64,000 nucleotides of DNA from Plantactinospora sp. BC1 (GCF_003030345.1 NZ_CP028158.1:3596001-3660000), one strand, 5' to 3'. Positions 39,264 through 49,414 are shown, numbered from the stretch's first letter. Program-made: numbers and translations. Notes: generated by a model not told the origin, from the sequence alone.

Positions 39264-40046
39264 CTAGGACATCGCCTGGGGGGTCGGGCCGGTACGGGAG
39301 CGCAGGTCGGCCAGGCCACCCGCCACGCCCCGGAGCAGGTCGGTCGCCTCGGTGAGCCGGATGACCGAGGAGTTGTCGTCGTACTCCCGACCCTCCTCGG
39401 CCACGAAGCCCGCCGCCGCCGCGACCAGCCGCTCGTACGCGCCGACGCCGTCGTCGAGCTGTGCCGCCAGGTGCCGCCGGGCGGCATCGAGTTCCGGACG
39501 GGTGTCGGCGGGCGCCACCCGTACCGCCCGGTCCACACTGGCCAGTCGCTCGGCGAGATCCCGAAGGGACTGCTCCGCCACCGCCGCCTCCAGCGCCGCC
39601 GGGCCGGCGGGACCGGTCAACCGGCCGGCGAGCCCGGCCATCGTGGTGGCGGCCCGGTCCAGCCGGGCCCACGGCTCGGCCGCCAGCGAGCCGCGCAACG
39701 CGATCCGGGCGCGCTGTCGGCGTACCTCGGTGAGGGCCTGACGCCCGGCGGGCAGCCGCTCGACCGCGGCGACCAGCCGGGCACGGACCTGGTCGGTGTT
39801 CACCGGCTCGGGCGCCGGTGGCACCGGCTGCGCGGCCAGCTCGCGGAGGTCCGCCCAGCGCCAGACCGCGAGCATGACCGAACCGCCGGCCGCCGCCGCC
39901 CAGGCCGCGTCCGGCAGCCCCAGCCCCTGATAGGGGGTGAGCACCGCCGCCGCGCCACCGAGGCCGCCGGCCAGCACGCTCCACCGCCGCACCGACCGAC
40001 GCAGGCTGCGCAGCCGGCGCAGGTGACGGGTTCGCAGATCCGCCAT
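39264..40046 (-). CDS. pspM: PspM-like phage-shock envelope-stress protein
   Basis: A 260-residue protein following pspA, like Rv2743c (PspM) after Rv2744c in Mycobacterium tuberculosis. A basic N-terminus (RTRHLRRLRSLRRSVRR) precedes one or two hydrophobic segments (23-60), and the remainder is a helical soluble domain. PspM is thought to anchor PspA at the membrane during envelope stress. The ATG at 40046 has GAGG five bases upstream. It ends only seven bases from the convergent multicopper-oxidase-like gene. Identification rests mainly on position and architecture. Confidence 0.75.
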   Translation of the reverse strand: MADLRTRHLRRLRSLRRSVRRWSVLAGGLGGAAAVLTPYQGLGLPDAAWAAAAGGSVMLAVWRWADLRELAAQPVPPAPEPVNTDQVRARLVAAVERLPAGRQALTEVRRQRARIALRGSLAAEPWARLDRAATTMAGLAGRLTGPAGPAALEAAVAEQSLRDLAERLASVDRAVRVAPADTRPELDAARRHLAAQLDDGVGAYERLVAAAAGFVAEEGREYDDNSSVIRLTEATDLLRGVAGGLADLRSRTGPTPQAMS

Positions 40047-40151
40047 CTCGACCTCACTCCCCGACGGCCGCCGGTCCGACCGGCGGCTCCGCTCCCCCTA
40101 TGGTCGCCGGCCTGAGCCGGCGGCACCCCGCGTTCGCCGGATCACGCCGGC

Positions 40152-41015
40152 TCAGCCGGCGGCGCTGCCGCCGCCGGTCTGCTTGTCCCGACCCAGGCTC
40201 GCCCGGATCTCGTCCAGCCGGGCCACCCCGGCCGGGTCGGCGGCCGGAGCCGCCGGCTCGACCGCCGGCTTGGCCGCCCCACCGGCCAGCTGCTCGCCGG
40301 CCATGCTGGACCGGATCTGCTCCAGCCGGGACGCGCCGGCCAGGTCGAGGGTGGACTTCTGGATCTCCAGCATCCGGCCCTCGACCGAGTTGCCGGCCAG
40401 CTCGGCCCGGCCCATCGCGTTGGCGTAGCGCCGCTCGATCCGGTCCCGCACCTCGTCCAGCGAGGGGGTGTTGCCCGGGGCGGCGAGCGCGGACATCGAC
40501 TCCAGCGACCTGGCCACGCTCTCCTGCATCTTGGCCTGTTCGAGCTGGCTGAGCAGCTTGGCCCGCTCGGCCAGCTTCTGCTGGAGGATCATCGAGTTGT
40601 TCTCGACCGCCCGACGCGCCTGGGCGGCGGCACCGATCGCCTGGTCGTGCAGGGACTTGAGATCCTCGGTCGACTGCTCGGCGGCGACGAGTTGGGTGGC
40701 GACCGTCTGCGCGCTCTGCTCGTATTTCGTCGCCTCGGTCTCGTCACCGGCGGCCCTGGCGCGGTCGGCGAGCACCAGGGCCTGGCGGGCCATCCCCTGC
40801 AACCGCTCGACCTCGGACATCTGCCGGGACAGCCGCATCTCGAGCTGACGCTGGTTGCCGATCACCGCGGCGGCCTGCTGGACGAGCGCCTGGTGCTGGC
40901 GCTGCGCCTCCTCGATGGCCTGCTGGATCTGCACCTTGGGATCGGCATGCTCATCGATCTTCGCGCCGAACAGCGCCATCATGTAGCGCCAGCCCTTGAC
41001 GAACGGGTTCGCCAT
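40152..41015 (-). CDS. pspA: PspA/IM30-family envelope-stress protein
   Basis: A 287-residue PspA/Vipp1-type ESCRT-III-like membrane-remodelling protein. It is almost entirely coiled coil, with the N-terminal amphipathic [20 protein letters not shown] and segments [14 protein letters not shown] and [10 protein letters not shown]. The C-terminal ~70 residues are Pro/Ala-rich with two similar segments, [11 protein letters not shown] and [15 protein letters not shown] at 41015 is chosen over the upstream ATG at 41039 because GAGGGG precedes it at a workable distance and it gives the standard N-terminus. It lies between clgR and pspM. Confidence 0.92.
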   Translation of the reverse strand: MANPFVKGWRYMMALFGAKIDEHADPKVQIQQAIEEAQRQHQALVQQAAAVIGNQRQLEMRLSRQMSEVERLQGMARQALVLADRARAAGDETEATKYEQSAQTVATQLVAAEQSTEDLKSLHDQAIGAAAQARRAVENNSMILQQKLAERAKLLSQLEQAKMQESVARSLESMSALAAPGNTPSLDEVRDRIERRYANAMGRAELAGNSVEGRMLEIQKSTLDLAGASRLEQIRSSMAGEQLAGGAAKPAVEPAAPAADPAGVARLDEIRASLGRDKQTGGGSAAG

Positions 41016-41138
41016 CTCCCGGTATCCCCTCAGTGTCATCAGTCCGGTGGCCGTGTCGGCCGGCCCAGGAAAGGCGCCCGCGCGACAGGATCTCCATCGT
41101 CCCAGGATCGCGCCACCCCGGCGTACGACCTCAGGGGG

Positions 41139-41153
41139 ATATCCACCGGATAT
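41139..41153. promoter_or_regulatory. Inverted repeat upstream of pspA
   Basis: ATATCC and GGATAT flank a three-base centre, an AT-rich palindrome in the otherwise GC-rich 263-base gap between clgR and pspA. A separate pspA promoter or operator is possible. It does not resemble published ClgR sites closely enough to call it one. Confidence 0.35.
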
Positions 41154-41278
41154 GCCGCCAGGGGCCCACCGTAACGCGGTAAACCCCGGCGAGCCACACC
41201 TTCACCGGCGCCGGGATCCGGACAGCCCGGTCAGCCGGGACGACGACAGCCCGCAGGGCGCCGCCGGAGGGGGCGGAA

Positions 41279-42004
41279 TCAGCCGACGCAGACGACGTCG
41301 CGCTCGGAACCCGCGCTCGGACGGATCCGGCGGGTGGTCCGCAGGGTCGCCTTGAGCGGCGATTCCTGCCGTACCGTCACCGAAACGGTGCCATCGGTCG
41401 CGATCTGCCGTACCGGCTCGGCACCGAGCTGGTGCACGCCGCCCTCGGCGAGGCTCCGCAGCGCCCGGTCGGCCAGCCCCGGCCCGACCAGGGACGCCTC
41501 GACCAGCGCCGACTGCGCGGCGGGCTCGGTACGGGCCGGCTCGGCCGCGGCGGCCTGCCGGGCCGGCTCGGCGGTGCCGGACTGCCGTACGGGCTCGGCG
41601 CCGACCGGCTGGCGGGCCGGCTCGGCCGCGCCGGGCTGCCGAACCGGTTCCGGGTACGTCGGAGCGGCCCGGCCGGCCTCCTCGGCCGGTCCCCCGGACT
41701 CCGGACGCCTGGCCCCGTCCCGCCCGGAGACCGGGCTCTCCTGGACCGGCACCAGCACCGCGGGCACCCCCTCGGCCACCTCGACGGTGTCGCTGACGTC
41801 GCGGAGCAGTTCGGAGAGGCGGGCGCCGAGCGCGTCGCAGATGGCGGCCAGCAGTTCGCTCGACGCCTCCTTCTGGCCGCGCTCTATCTCGGAGAGGTAG
41901 CCGAGGCTGACGTTGGCGGCGGAGGAGACCTCGCGCAGGGTTCGGTGCTGCCCCTGCCGACGGGCCCGTAGGGCGTCACCGATCACCCGGCGTAGCAGGA
42001 CCAT
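41279..42004 (-). CDS. clgR: ClgR-type XRE transcriptional activator
   Basis: A 241-residue regulator whose N-terminal helix-turn-helix reads [20 protein letters not shown] then [10 protein letters not shown], the signature of actinobacterial ClgR, which activates clp protease and psp genes. The middle (about 95-165) is a linker of five or more AEPxRQ-type repeats, a length likely to vary between strains. The C-terminus ends in DVVCVG, a hydrophobic tail that could be a Clp degron (inference). It sits before pspA-pspM, and after cinA on the same strand, as in other actinobacteria. Confidence 0.9.
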   Translation of the reverse strand: MVLLRRVIGDALRARRQGQHRTLREVSSAANVSLGYLSEIERGQKEASSELLAAICDALGARLSELLRDVSDTVEVAEGVPAVLVPVQESPVSGRDGARRPESGGPAEEAGRAAPTYPEPVRQPGAAEPARQPVGAEPVRQSGTAEPARQAAAAEPARTEPAAQSALVEASLVGPGLADRALRSLAEGGVHQLGAEPVRQIATDGTVSVTVRQESPLKATLRTTRRIRPSAGSERDVVCVG

Positions 42005-42070
42005 CGCACCTCCCGTGTCGCGGGCCGAACCCTCCCGGACGTCGGACCGGCGCCGTCATCCCGCACCTCG

Positions 42071-42193
42071 CCGCGATGCGGCGACACCGACCCCGCCGTG
42101 TCGCGGCGGTGTCGATCCGGCCGCGATGCGGTGGAACCGGTCCTGCCGCGATGGTGGAACCGATCTGCCGCGAGGTGGCGGTTGACCGCGACG
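42071..42193. repeat. Spaced direct repeats upstream of clgR
   Basis: CCGCGATG occurs at 42071, 42121 and 42146; variants CCGCGAGG and CCGCGACG start at 42168 and 42186. The last four lie 25, 22 and 18 bases apart. They fall in the 293-base gap between clgR and cinA, where a clgR promoter is expected. They could be binding sites or simple sequence decay; no protein can be assigned. Confidence 0.45.
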
Positions 42194-42297
42194 TCGACTG
42201 CCGAGCCTTCCCGCAACCGTACCCGGTACGGCCGCCGACGACATCCCGCCCCGCCAGTGCGATCTTCCCGCCGTGCGTGGCTCCGCCGTCGGAGAGG

Positions 42298-42822
42298 TCA
42301 GGCCGTGCCGTCGCCGGTGCCCCCCTCGGCCTCGGCGTGCAGCCGCTCGGCGAGCAGGTGCAGGGCACCGCTGACCGCGGCGATCCGGATCCGCAGCCGG
42401 TTGCCGTCGAGGTCGAGTCGGCGTACGTCGGTGCCGGTGGGGCCGGCCGCCGCCACGTAGACGAGGCCGACCGGTTTGCCGTCCTGCGGCTCGGGGCCGG
42501 CGACCCCGGTGGTGGCGAGGCACCAGTCCGCCTCGCACCGCTCCCGGCCTCCCTCGGCGAGCGCCACCGCCACGTCCGGGTCGACCGGGCCCCGCTCGTC
42601 CAGCAGCTTGGCCGGTACGCCCACCAGCGAGGATTTCAACTCGGTCGCGTACGCCACCAGGCCGCCCCGGAACACGCTGCTGACCCCGGCGATGTCGACG
42701 ATCGTCGCGGCCAGCAGGCCACCGGTGAGCGACTCCACCACCGCCAGGGTGGCGCCCCGGTCGACGAGCGCGTGTACGACCGCCGCGGCCCCGTTGTCCG
42801 CCGCCCGTGCGGGGTCGTCCAT
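42298..42822 (-). CDS. cinA: CinA C-terminal domain protein (NMN amidohydrolase)
   Basis: A 174-residue stand-alone CinA/PncC domain, which deamidates nicotinamide mononucleotide in NAD recycling. Family motifs are VVESLTGGLLAATIVDIAG (about 28-46), FRGGLVAYATELKSSLVGV (about 51-69) and ATTGVAGPEPQDGKPVG (about 105-121). The start ATG at 42822 has GGAGGAGG six bases upstream. It lacks the N-terminal MoCF-like domain of full-length CinA, normal for actinobacteria. It follows pgsA by 71 bases. Confidence 0.92.
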   Translation of the reverse strand: MDDPARAADNGAAAVVHALVDRGATLAVVESLTGGLLAATIVDIAGVSSVFRGGLVAYATELKSSLVGVPAKLLDERGPVDPDVAVALAEGGRERCEADWCLATTGVAGPEPQDGKPVGLVYVAAAGPTGTDVRRLDLDGNRLRIRIAAVSGALHLLAERLHAEAEGGTGDGTA

Positions 42823-42893
42823 CCCGATCCTCCTCCGGTTTCCGGCGGGGCGCTCCGTGTCGCCCGCCGATCTGTTGCTGCCCCGACCGCCGC

Positions 42894-43586
42894 TCAGGGT
42901 GCCGGGCGGCGCAGTCGCAGCGCCCGGACCACGTAGTCGAGCCCCGTCACCACGGTCACCACCACGGCGACGCCGAGGATCCACGGCCCGACCCAGGTCA
43001 CGCTCTCCGGCACCGGCCAGAGATACCAGACGATGGCCAAGATCTGGACGGCGGTCTTGACCTTGCCTCCCCGGCTGGCCGCGATGACGCCGTACCTGAT
43101 CACCCAGAACCGCATCAGCGTGATGCCGAACTCGCGGACCAGGATGAGTACGGTGATCCACCAGGGGATTCGCTCATACCAGGACAATAAGACCAGAGCG
43201 GTGCCGGTCAGCGCCTTGTCGGCGATCGGATCGGCCACCTTGCCGAACGAGGTGACCAGCGCCCAGCGCCGGGCGATCCACCCGTCGACGAGGTCCGTTG
43301 CCGAGGCGACCACGAAGGTCAGGCAGGCCGCCACCCGCCAGCCGGAATGCAGCATCTCGGAGCTGATCACCAGCCCGACGAAGACCGGTACCAGCGCCAG
43401 CCGGAGCGCGGTGAGTCCGTTCGCCGCGTTGACCACCGGAACCGGACCGACCCGCCCCGGGAGCACCGGCTCGACCGCCGCCGCGGCCCGGCCCGGCTCG
43501 GCACCCGCGCCCACCCCGGATCCGACCGCGCCGGCCGGCACCGCCGAGCCCGCCGCGGCCGGTACCGAATCCGCCGCCTCGGTCAC
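42894..43586 (-). CDS. pgsA: CDP-alcohol phosphatidyltransferase (PgsA)
   Basis: A 230-residue membrane enzyme making phosphatidylglycerol phosphate (or a related phospholipid) from CDP-diacylglycerol. The CDP-alcohol motif is complete: DLVDGWIARR then GKVADPIAD, matching D-G-x2-A-R-x8-G-x3-D-x3-D, near the middle of the protein. A 50-residue Ala/Pro-rich N-terminus precedes the first helix. GTG at 43586 is chosen, but the frame is open to a GTG at 43670 that would overlap the rimO stop, so the start is uncertain. Confidence 0.88.
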   Translation of the reverse strand: MTEAADSVPAAAGSAVPAGAVGSGVGAGAEPGRAAAAVEPVLPGRVGPVPVVNAANGLTALRLALVPVFVGLVISSEMLHSGWRVAACLTFVVASATDLVDGWIARRWALVTSFGKVADPIADKALTGTALVLLSWYERIPWWITVLILVREFGITLMRFWVIRYGVIAASRGGKVKTAVQILAIVWYLWPVPESVTWVGPWILGVAVVVTVVTGLDYVVRALRLRRPAP

Positions 43587-43656
43587 GACGGGATCCCGCC
43601 GCCGAGGTCGGCGCAGCGCCGGTACGCCCCCGGCGTGACCGTCGTCGCCACCCCGG

Positions 43657-45171
43657 TCACCCCGCCCCACGCGGCGCCGCCGAGACCATCTCCTCCGGTA
43701 CGGCCATCAGGTCCACGCCCTCGGTCCCGGTGACCCTGGCCCGGACCAGGTCACCGGGGCGTAACGCGGCCAGGTCGACCCCGCCGCCGACCGGGGCGAC
43801 CAGGGTGGTCGAGCCGTCCACCTCCGGCGCCTGGTGGGCCGCCCGGCCCTCCACCACGCCGTCGTCCACCGAGTCGACCAGCACCTCGACGACCGCGCCG
43901 AGCCGCTCCTCCGCACGCTGTGAGCAGAGTTCGTCGGCGAGCGCGGAGAGCCGGTCGTACCGCCGCTTCACCGTGGCCGGCGAGACCTTGCCGGACAGGC
44001 CGGCGGCCTCGGTGCCGTCCTCGTCGCTGTAGTCGAAGACGCCGATCGCGTCCAGCCGGGCGGCGGTGAGGAAGCGCTCCAGCTCCGCCACGTCCGCCCG
44101 GGTCTCGCCGGGGAAGCCGACGATCACGTTGCTCCGGGCACCGGCCTCGGGGGCGAACCGGCGCACCGACGCGAGCAGTTCGAGGAACCGGTCGGTCGAG
44201 CCGAACCGGCGCATCCGGCGCAACACCGCCTCGCTGGAGTGCTGGAACGAGAGGTCGAAGTAGGGTGCCACCCCCGGCGTGGTGGCGATCACCTCGACCA
44301 GCCCGGGGCGGGTCTCGGCCGGCTGGAGGTAGCTGGCCCGGACCCGGACGATGCCGTCCACCGCGGCGAGCTGCGGCAGCAGCTTCTCCAGCAGCCGGGG
44401 GTCGCCGAGATCCTTGCCGTACGAGGTGGAGTTCTCGCTGACCAGCACCAGCTCCCGGACGCCCGAACGGGCCAGCCACTCCGCCTCGGCGAGCAGCTCG
44501 TCCGGGGTACGCGAGACGAAGGCGCCCCGGAAGGTCGGGATGGCGCAGAACGCACAGCGCCGGTCGCAGCCGCTGGCCAGCTTCAGCGAGGCGACCGGGC
44601 CGGAGTCGAGCCGGTGCCGCAGCACCGGGCGCAGGTGCGCGGGAGTGTGCGCGTCGGCCACCAGGGTGCCGCCGGCCGGGCGGGTGCCGGTCTCGCCGTG
44701 TCCGGGCAGCGAGACCGCGCCGCCGTGCCGGGCGACCGGGGTCAGCGGCAGCAGCTCCCGTCGGTCCCGGGGGGTGTGCGCGGGCAACTGCTTGCCGGCC
44801 AGCACCTCGTCGAGTCGGGCCGAGATGTCGGGATAGTCGTCGAAGCTGAGCACCGCACCGGCCTCGGGCATGCCGTCGGCCAGCTCCCGACCGTAGCGCT
44901 CGGCCATGCAGCCCGCCGCCACGACCTTGGCCCCGGTGTCGGCGGCGGCCAGCAGCGTCTGGATCGAGTCCTGCTTGGCCTTCTCCACGAAGCCGCAGGT
45001 GTTGACCAGCACCACGTCGGCGCCCTCGCCGTCGGTGGTCACCTGCCAGCCGTCGGCGTGCAGCCGGGCGGCCAACTCCTCCGAGTCGACCTCGTTACGG
45101 GCACAGCCGAGGGTGAGCAGCGCGACCCGGCGGCCGGCGGTCGAGGAGGAAGAGGAAGCGGCAGACACCAT
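43657..45171 (-). CDS. rimO: Ribosomal protein S12 methylthiotransferase RimO
   Basis: A 504-residue radical-SAM methylthiotransferase that modifies an Asp of ribosomal protein S12. The N-terminal MTTase domain has three cluster cysteines (TLGCARN, NTCGF, AGCMAE). The radical-SAM triad is CDRRCAFC near 214. A C-terminal TRAM domain is present ([26 protein letters not shown], i.e. VEVLVDSV... near 430). The segment [13 protein letters not shown] separates it from MiaB. A Gly/His-rich insert of ~50 residues lies between MTTase and radical-SAM domains. It is the first gene of the rimO-pgsA-cinA-clgR set. Confidence 0.93.
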   Translation of the reverse strand: MVSAASSSSSTAGRRVALLTLGCARNEVDSEELAARLHADGWQVTTDGEGADVVLVNTCGFVEKAKQDSIQTLLAAADTGAKVVAAGCMAERYGRELADGMPEAGAVLSFDDYPDISARLDEVLAGKQLPAHTPRDRRELLPLTPVARHGGAVSLPGHGETGTRPAGGTLVADAHTPAHLRPVLRHRLDSGPVASLKLASGCDRRCAFCAIPTFRGAFVSRTPDELLAEAEWLARSGVRELVLVSENSTSYGKDLGDPRLLEKLLPQLAAVDGIVRVRASYLQPAETRPGLVEVIATTPGVAPYFDLSFQHSSEAVLRRMRRFGSTDRFLELLASVRRFAPEAGARSNVIVGFPGETRADVAELERFLTAARLDAIGVFDYSDEDGTEAAGLSGKVSPATVKRRYDRLSALADELCSQRAEERLGAVVEVLVDSVDDGVVEGRAAHQAPEVDGSTTLVAPVGGGVDLAALRPGDLVRARVTGTEGVDLMAVPEEMVSAAPRGAG

Positions 45172-45230
45172 CCGAGCCTACCGGGAGGGCCGGACCGCTC
45201 CGGCACGGCGGCTGCCCGCCGCCGGGCGCG

Positions 45231-46190
45231 TCACCCCGGCCCGGCACCCCGACCCGGCCGCGCCGGACCGGCCGGCTCGGCCTCCGGCCGGGTCAGCCGG
45301 TCGAGCAGGAACGCCTCGCTGCCGGCCAGACCGACCGAGCAGAAGACCGTCACCTGGTCCGGCGTGGTCCGGCCAGGCTGCTCGCCGGCCAGCACCGCGC
45401 CCAGCGCCCGCAACCGCCCGGCGTACGCGCCGACGGTGCCGAGCATCGGCGGGTCGTACGCCCCGGCCTGGGCCAGCGAGTCGGTGACCAGCAGATCCGC
45501 CCGGTCCAGCAGGTCGGGGCCGAACTCCGACCGGCCCAGCTGCTTGTGGCCGATGGTGTTGAGGTGACTGCCGGGGCTCAGGTCGGCGGCCGAGATCACC
45601 GGAGTGGGGCTGGTGGTGGCGAGCACCACGACGTCACGGTCGCGTACCGCCGCCGCTGCGGTGTCGACCGCCCGGGCCGGGATGCCGAGTTCGGCCCGGA
45701 CCCGGGCGGCGAACTTCTCCCGCCCGGCCGGGGTACGGCAGTGGACCGTCACCTCGCGCAGCCGGCGTACCGCCGCGACGGCCCAGACCTGCGCCCACGC
45801 CTGGCCACCGGCGCCGACCACCCCGAGCGTGGCCGCGTCCGGCCGGGCGAGCGCCCGCACCGCCACCCCGCCGAGCGCCCCGGTGCGCCGGGACCCGATC
45901 TCCGCGCCGACCGCGACCGCCCGGAGCCGCCCGTTCGCGGCGTCGTGCAGGGCCACCACCTGCTCGCCCTCGGCATGCCCGAAGGTGTCGTAGGAGCCGA
46001 ATCCGTACCACTCGTCGACGAGCTGCCCGGCGGTGAGGACCAGCCGGCCACCGGCCAGCGGTGCGGCCACCCGGGGCGGGGCGACGAGCCGACCCCGGTA
46101 CGCCGCCAGCAGCGCGTCCCGGATCGCCTCTACCGCCGTCGCGGCGTCCAGCCGCGCCGCCACCTCGGCGTCGGTGATGAAGTGGGTCAT
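45231..46190 (-). CDS. Ornithine cyclodeaminase/mu-crystallin family protein
   Basis: A 319-residue NAD(P)-dependent enzyme of the OCD/mu-crystallin family. The dinucleotide motif GVVGAGGQAWAQ lies near 125, and the substrate-site TGALGGVAVRALARP precedes it. HLNTIGHKQLGRSE near 207 is also typical. Family members include ornithine cyclodeaminase, alanine dehydrogenase and ketimine reductase. ATG at 46190 is used in preference to a TTG 21 bases upstream; neither has a strong ribosome site. It sits between ftsK and rimO, an insertion into an otherwise conserved neighbourhood. Confidence 0.85.
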   Translation of the reverse strand: MTHFITDAEVAARLDAATAVEAIRDALLAAYRGRLVAPPRVAAPLAGGRLVLTAGQLVDEWYGFGSYDTFGHAEGEQVVALHDAANGRLRAVAVGAEIGSRRTGALGGVAVRALARPDAATLGVVGAGGQAWAQVWAVAAVRRLREVTVHCRTPAGREKFAARVRAELGIPARAVDTAAAAVRDRDVVVLATTSPTPVISAADLSPGSHLNTIGHKQLGRSEFGPDLLDRADLLVTDSLAQAGAYDPPMLGTVGAYAGRLRALGAVLAGEQPGRTTPDQVTVFCSVGLAGSEAFLLDRLTRPEAEPAGPARPGRGAGPG

Positions 46191-46286
46191 CAGCCGATTC
46201 TGATACTTCAACCATGGTTCAGGTCAACCGCCGGTGCCCGGCGGGTGGCCCGGACCGGGAGCCGGGATACCGGCGCCGGAGCCCGG

Positions 46287-48758
46287 TCACTCGTCCGGGC
46301 GGAGCGCCGCCAGCGCCTCCTCCAACTCGTCCGGCTTGACCAGCACGTCCCGGGCCTTCGAGCCCTCCGACGGGCCGACGATGCCCCTGGTCTCCATCAG
46401 GTCCATCAGCCGGCCCGCCTTGGCGAAGCCGACCCGCAACTTGCGCTGGAGCATCGAGGTCGAGCCGAACTGCGAGGTGACCACCAGCTCGATCGCCTGC
46501 ACCAGCAGGTCGAGGTCGTCGCCGATGTCCTCGTCGACCTTCTTCTTGGTCTCCTGCGCCGGGGTGAGCACGTCCGGCCGGAACTCCGGCTCCCGCTGGT
46601 CCTTGCAGAACTTGACGATGTCGTTGATCTCGTTTTCGGTGACCCAGGCGCCCTGGATGCGTACCGGCTTGGAGGCGCCCATCGGCAGGAAGAGGCCGTC
46701 GCCCCGGCCGATCAGCTTCTCCGCACCCGGCTGGTCGAGGATGACCCGCGAGTCGGCCAGCGACGAGGTGGCAAAGGCGAGCCGGGACGGCACATTCGCC
46801 TTGATCAGGCCGGTCACCACGTCGACCGAGGGGCGCTGGGTGGCCAGCACGAGGTGGATGCCGGCGGCCCGGGCGAGCTGGGTGATCCGGACGACCGAAT
46901 CCTCCACGTCGCGCGGCGCCACCATCATCAGGTCGGCCAACTCGTCCACGATCACCAACAGGTACGGGTACGGCCGGATCTCCCGCTCGCTGCCCGGCGG
47001 CGGCTTGATCTGACCGGCCCGTACCTTGCGGTTGTAGTCGTCGATGTGGCGTACCCCGGCGGCGGCCAGGTCGTCGTAGCGCATGTCCATCTCGCGGACC
47101 ACCCAGTCCAGCGAGTCCGCCGCCTTCTTCGGGTTGGTCACGATCGGGGTGACCAGGTGCGGGATTCCCTCGTAGTTCGTCATCTCGACCCGCTTCGGGT
47201 CGATCAGCAGCAGCCGCACCTCGTCCGGAGTCGCCCGGGTCAAAATGGAGACGAGCAGGCTGTTCAGGCAGCTCGACTTGCCAGCGCCGGTGGCACCGGC
47301 GATCAGGATGTGCGGCATCTTGGCGAGGTTGGCCACCACGAAGCCGCCCTCGATGTCCTTGCCGAGCGCCACCAGCATCGGGTGGTGGTCGCTGGCCGCC
47401 GCCCGGGACCGGAGTACGTCGCCGAGCGCCACGTCCTCCCGGTCGCTGTTCGGGATCTCCACCCCGACCGCGCTCTTGCCCGGGATCGGGCTGAGGATCC
47501 GCACGTCCGGGGACTTGACCGCGTACGCGATGTTGCGGGAGAGCTGGGTGATCCGCTCGACCTTCACGCCGTGCCCGAGTTCGACCTCGTACCGGGTGAC
47601 GGTCGGCCCCCGGGTGAAGCCGGTCACCGCCGCGTCCACGTCGAACTGGTCGAAGACGCCGGTCAGCGCGGCTATCACCTCGTCGTTGGCCCGGCTGCGG
47701 GTCTTCGGGGCACCGCCGGGACGCAGCAGGTTGGCCGGCGGCAGCGTGTAGTCGCCGGCCAGCCCGGTGATCGCCAACTGCTCCGCCCGGGTCGGTGCCG
47801 GCGAGTGCTCGGGCGGCTCCGGCGCCTTCCGGGCGGCCGGTACCTTGCCCTTCGCCTTGCGCGGCAGCGGCACGTTCTCGTGCACCGGGGTGTCGATCTC
47901 GTAGCCGGGCTCGTCCTCGTCGACCGGCTCGGGCAGCGGCGACGGGCGGCGGCGCGGCCGGCGGCCCTCGGTGTCGCGCGCCGATCCGGCCTCGGCCTCC
48001 TCGTCGGACTCCGGCCGGCCCAGCACCGCCCCGGCCAGCAGCCCGAGCCGCTCCGGCACCTTGTTGATCGGTGTCGCCGTCACCACCAGCAGGCCGAAGA
48101 GGAGCAGCAGCACCAGCAGCGGTACGGCGACCCAGGCGCTGACCGCGCTCTCCAGCGGCCCGCCGACCCCGGCCCCGATCAGGCCACCGGCGTAGTCGCG
48201 CTCCCTGTTGTCCGCCGGACGCTGTCCGATGTGCAGCAGCGCCGCGGTGCCGACGATCAGCGCGGTCCAGCCGACCAGCCCCCGGCCGCGGTGCTCCGGC
48301 TCGGCCGGCTCCCGCATCAGCCGGACCGACCCGATCAGCAGCAGGACCGGCAGCACGATCGAGATCGCGCCGAAGAAGAGCCGGATGGTGTCGGCGAGTC
48401 GACCGCCCAGCGGCCCGGCCGAGGAGAACCAGACCGCCACGGCGCTGAGGATCGCCAGGCCGAGCAGGAGCAGGCCGGCGCCGTCCCGGCGGTGCTCCGG
48501 GTCCAGGTCGCGGGCGGTCGCCGCCTGCCGGCCCGCCGCCCGCATGGCCCAGCCGACGCCGTGCGCCAGCCCCATCCAGGTCGCGCCGATCGCCCGGCCG
48601 ACGTACACCGCCGGACTGGTCCGGGTCGGCCGGCGTGCCGCCGCCGCCCGGCCCCGGGCCGGCTGCCGGGCCCGGCTGTTGCCCGCGCGACTACCGCCGG
48701 AACGGGTCGTCGACCCACTCCGGCGCCGGTTCGCCTGAGAGGAGGCACGGCCCGCCAT
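46287..48758 (-). CDS. ftsK: DNA translocase FtsK
   Basis: An 823-residue FtsK/SpoIIIE. A basic N-terminus is followed by four hydrophobic segments (about 95-245), a Pro/charged linker, the RecA-like motor with Walker A GATGAGKSS (488-496) and Walker B LLVIVDELADLMM. The C-terminal gamma winged helix is present (ELVVTSQFGSTSMLQRKLRV near 765, shown as TSQFGSTSMLQRKLR). It pumps chromosomal DNA at the division septum and during sporulation. ATG at 48758 follows GAGAGGAGG-type sequence. It is divergent from the first YbjN gene across 188 bases. Confidence 0.95.
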   Translation of the reverse strand: MAGRASSQANRRRSGSTTRSGGSRAGNSRARQPARGRAAAARRPTRTSPAVYVGRAIGATWMGLAHGVGWAMRAAGRQAATARDLDPEHRRDGAGLLLLGLAILSAVAVWFSSAGPLGGRLADTIRLFFGAISIVLPVLLLIGSVRLMREPAEPEHRGRGLVGWTALIVGTAALLHIGQRPADNRERDYAGGLIGAGVGGPLESAVSAWVAVPLLVLLLLFGLLVVTATPINKVPERLGLLAGAVLGRPESDEEAEAGSARDTEGRRPRRRPSPLPEPVDEDEPGYEIDTPVHENVPLPRKAKGKVPAARKAPEPPEHSPAPTRAEQLAITGLAGDYTLPPANLLRPGGAPKTRSRANDEVIAALTGVFDQFDVDAAVTGFTRGPTVTRYEVELGHGVKVERITQLSRNIAYAVKSPDVRILSPIPGKSAVGVEIPNSDREDVALGDVLRSRAAASDHHPMLVALGKDIEGGFVVANLAKMPHILIAGATGAGKSSCLNSLLVSILTRATPDEVRLLLIDPKRVEMTNYEGIPHLVTPIVTNPKKAADSLDWVVREMDMRYDDLAAAGVRHIDDYNRKVRAGQIKPPPGSEREIRPYPYLLVIVDELADLMMVAPRDVEDSVVRITQLARAAGIHLVLATQRPSVDVVTGLIKANVPSRLAFATSSLADSRVILDQPGAEKLIGRGDGLFLPMGASKPVRIQGAWVTENEINDIVKFCKDQREPEFRPDVLTPAQETKKKVDEDIGDDLDLLVQAIELVVTSQFGSTSMLQRKLRVGFAKAGRLMDLMETRGIVGPSEGSKARDVLVKPDELEEALAALRPDE

Positions 48759-48946
48759 AAGTTCACACGTTAGCCGCGCGCGCTGAGGATTCCCCGCTTT
48801 TGCGTGTCGTGTCTGACCAGCTACCTCGCGGATCACACCCGGCCCGCACCGCCCGCCCCCGCCGCCGCCGGCCCGGCTGTCCCGGTACCGGTGGCCGTGG
48901 TCCTACCATCACGGGCGGAGCCGGAGCCGTCCAGGAGGGAGCGCGG

Positions 48947-49414
48947 ATGCCCGTACCGGACTTCGTCGACGCCTCGGCCCGACCCGGCGGCGGCCGGCCG
49001 GAGCGGCTGCGACCGCTGACCGACGAGCTTCTCGGCAGCGTGCTCGGCGGCCGGGGCTACACCTGCTACACCGATCCGGACGGTGACCTGGTCGGCAGTT
49101 GGGACGGCAACCTGGTCTACTTCCTCCGGCTCGGCGAGGCCGGCGAGATACTCCAGATCCGCACGATGGCCGCGAGCCGGTTCTCCGTCGACGACGTGCC
49201 GACGCTCTACGCGTTCTGCAACGCCTGGAACCGCGACCGGCTCTGGCCGAAGGCGTTCGTGCAGGTCAACGACGACGGCAGCGTCCGGGTCTGCGGCGAG
49301 GTGGTCACCGACCTGGAGCGCGGCGTCACGGTACGCCAGCTCGACCAGTTACTCGGGTGCGGCATCTCGACCGGCCGCCAGATGTGCGCAGCCGTAGCGG
49401 AGCTGCGACGCTGA
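48947..49414 (+). CDS. YbjN-domain protein, short
   Basis: A 155-residue soluble alpha/beta protein of the YbjN/secretion-chaperone-like fold. Recognisable segments are VYFLRLGEAGEILQIR, YAFCNAWNRDRLWPKAFVQV and VTDLERGVT. The ATG at 48947 follows AGGAGGGAG. The gene immediately downstream carries the same domain at its C-terminus (YEFCNAWNQDRLLPKAYV), so the pair arose by duplication. Function in actinobacteria is unknown. Confidence 0.82.
   Translation: MPVPDFVDASARPGGGRPERLRPLTDELLGSVLGGRGYTCYTDPDGDLVGSWDGNLVYFLRLGEAGEILQIRTMAASRFSVDDVPTLYAFCNAWNRDRLWPKAFVQVNDDGSVRVCGEVVTDLERGVTVRQLDQLLGCGISTGRQMCAAVAELRR

Noticed and set aside
35504-39538. A 1344-codon open frame antisense to the multicopper-oxidase-like gene
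   Set aside because: The sense frame has clear cupredoxin and fibronectin motifs; the antisense product is compositionally biased and featureless.
42005-42297. tRNA or small RNA in the clgR upstream gap
   Set aside because: No cloverleaf arms, T-loop sequence or terminator were seen; only direct repeats are visible.
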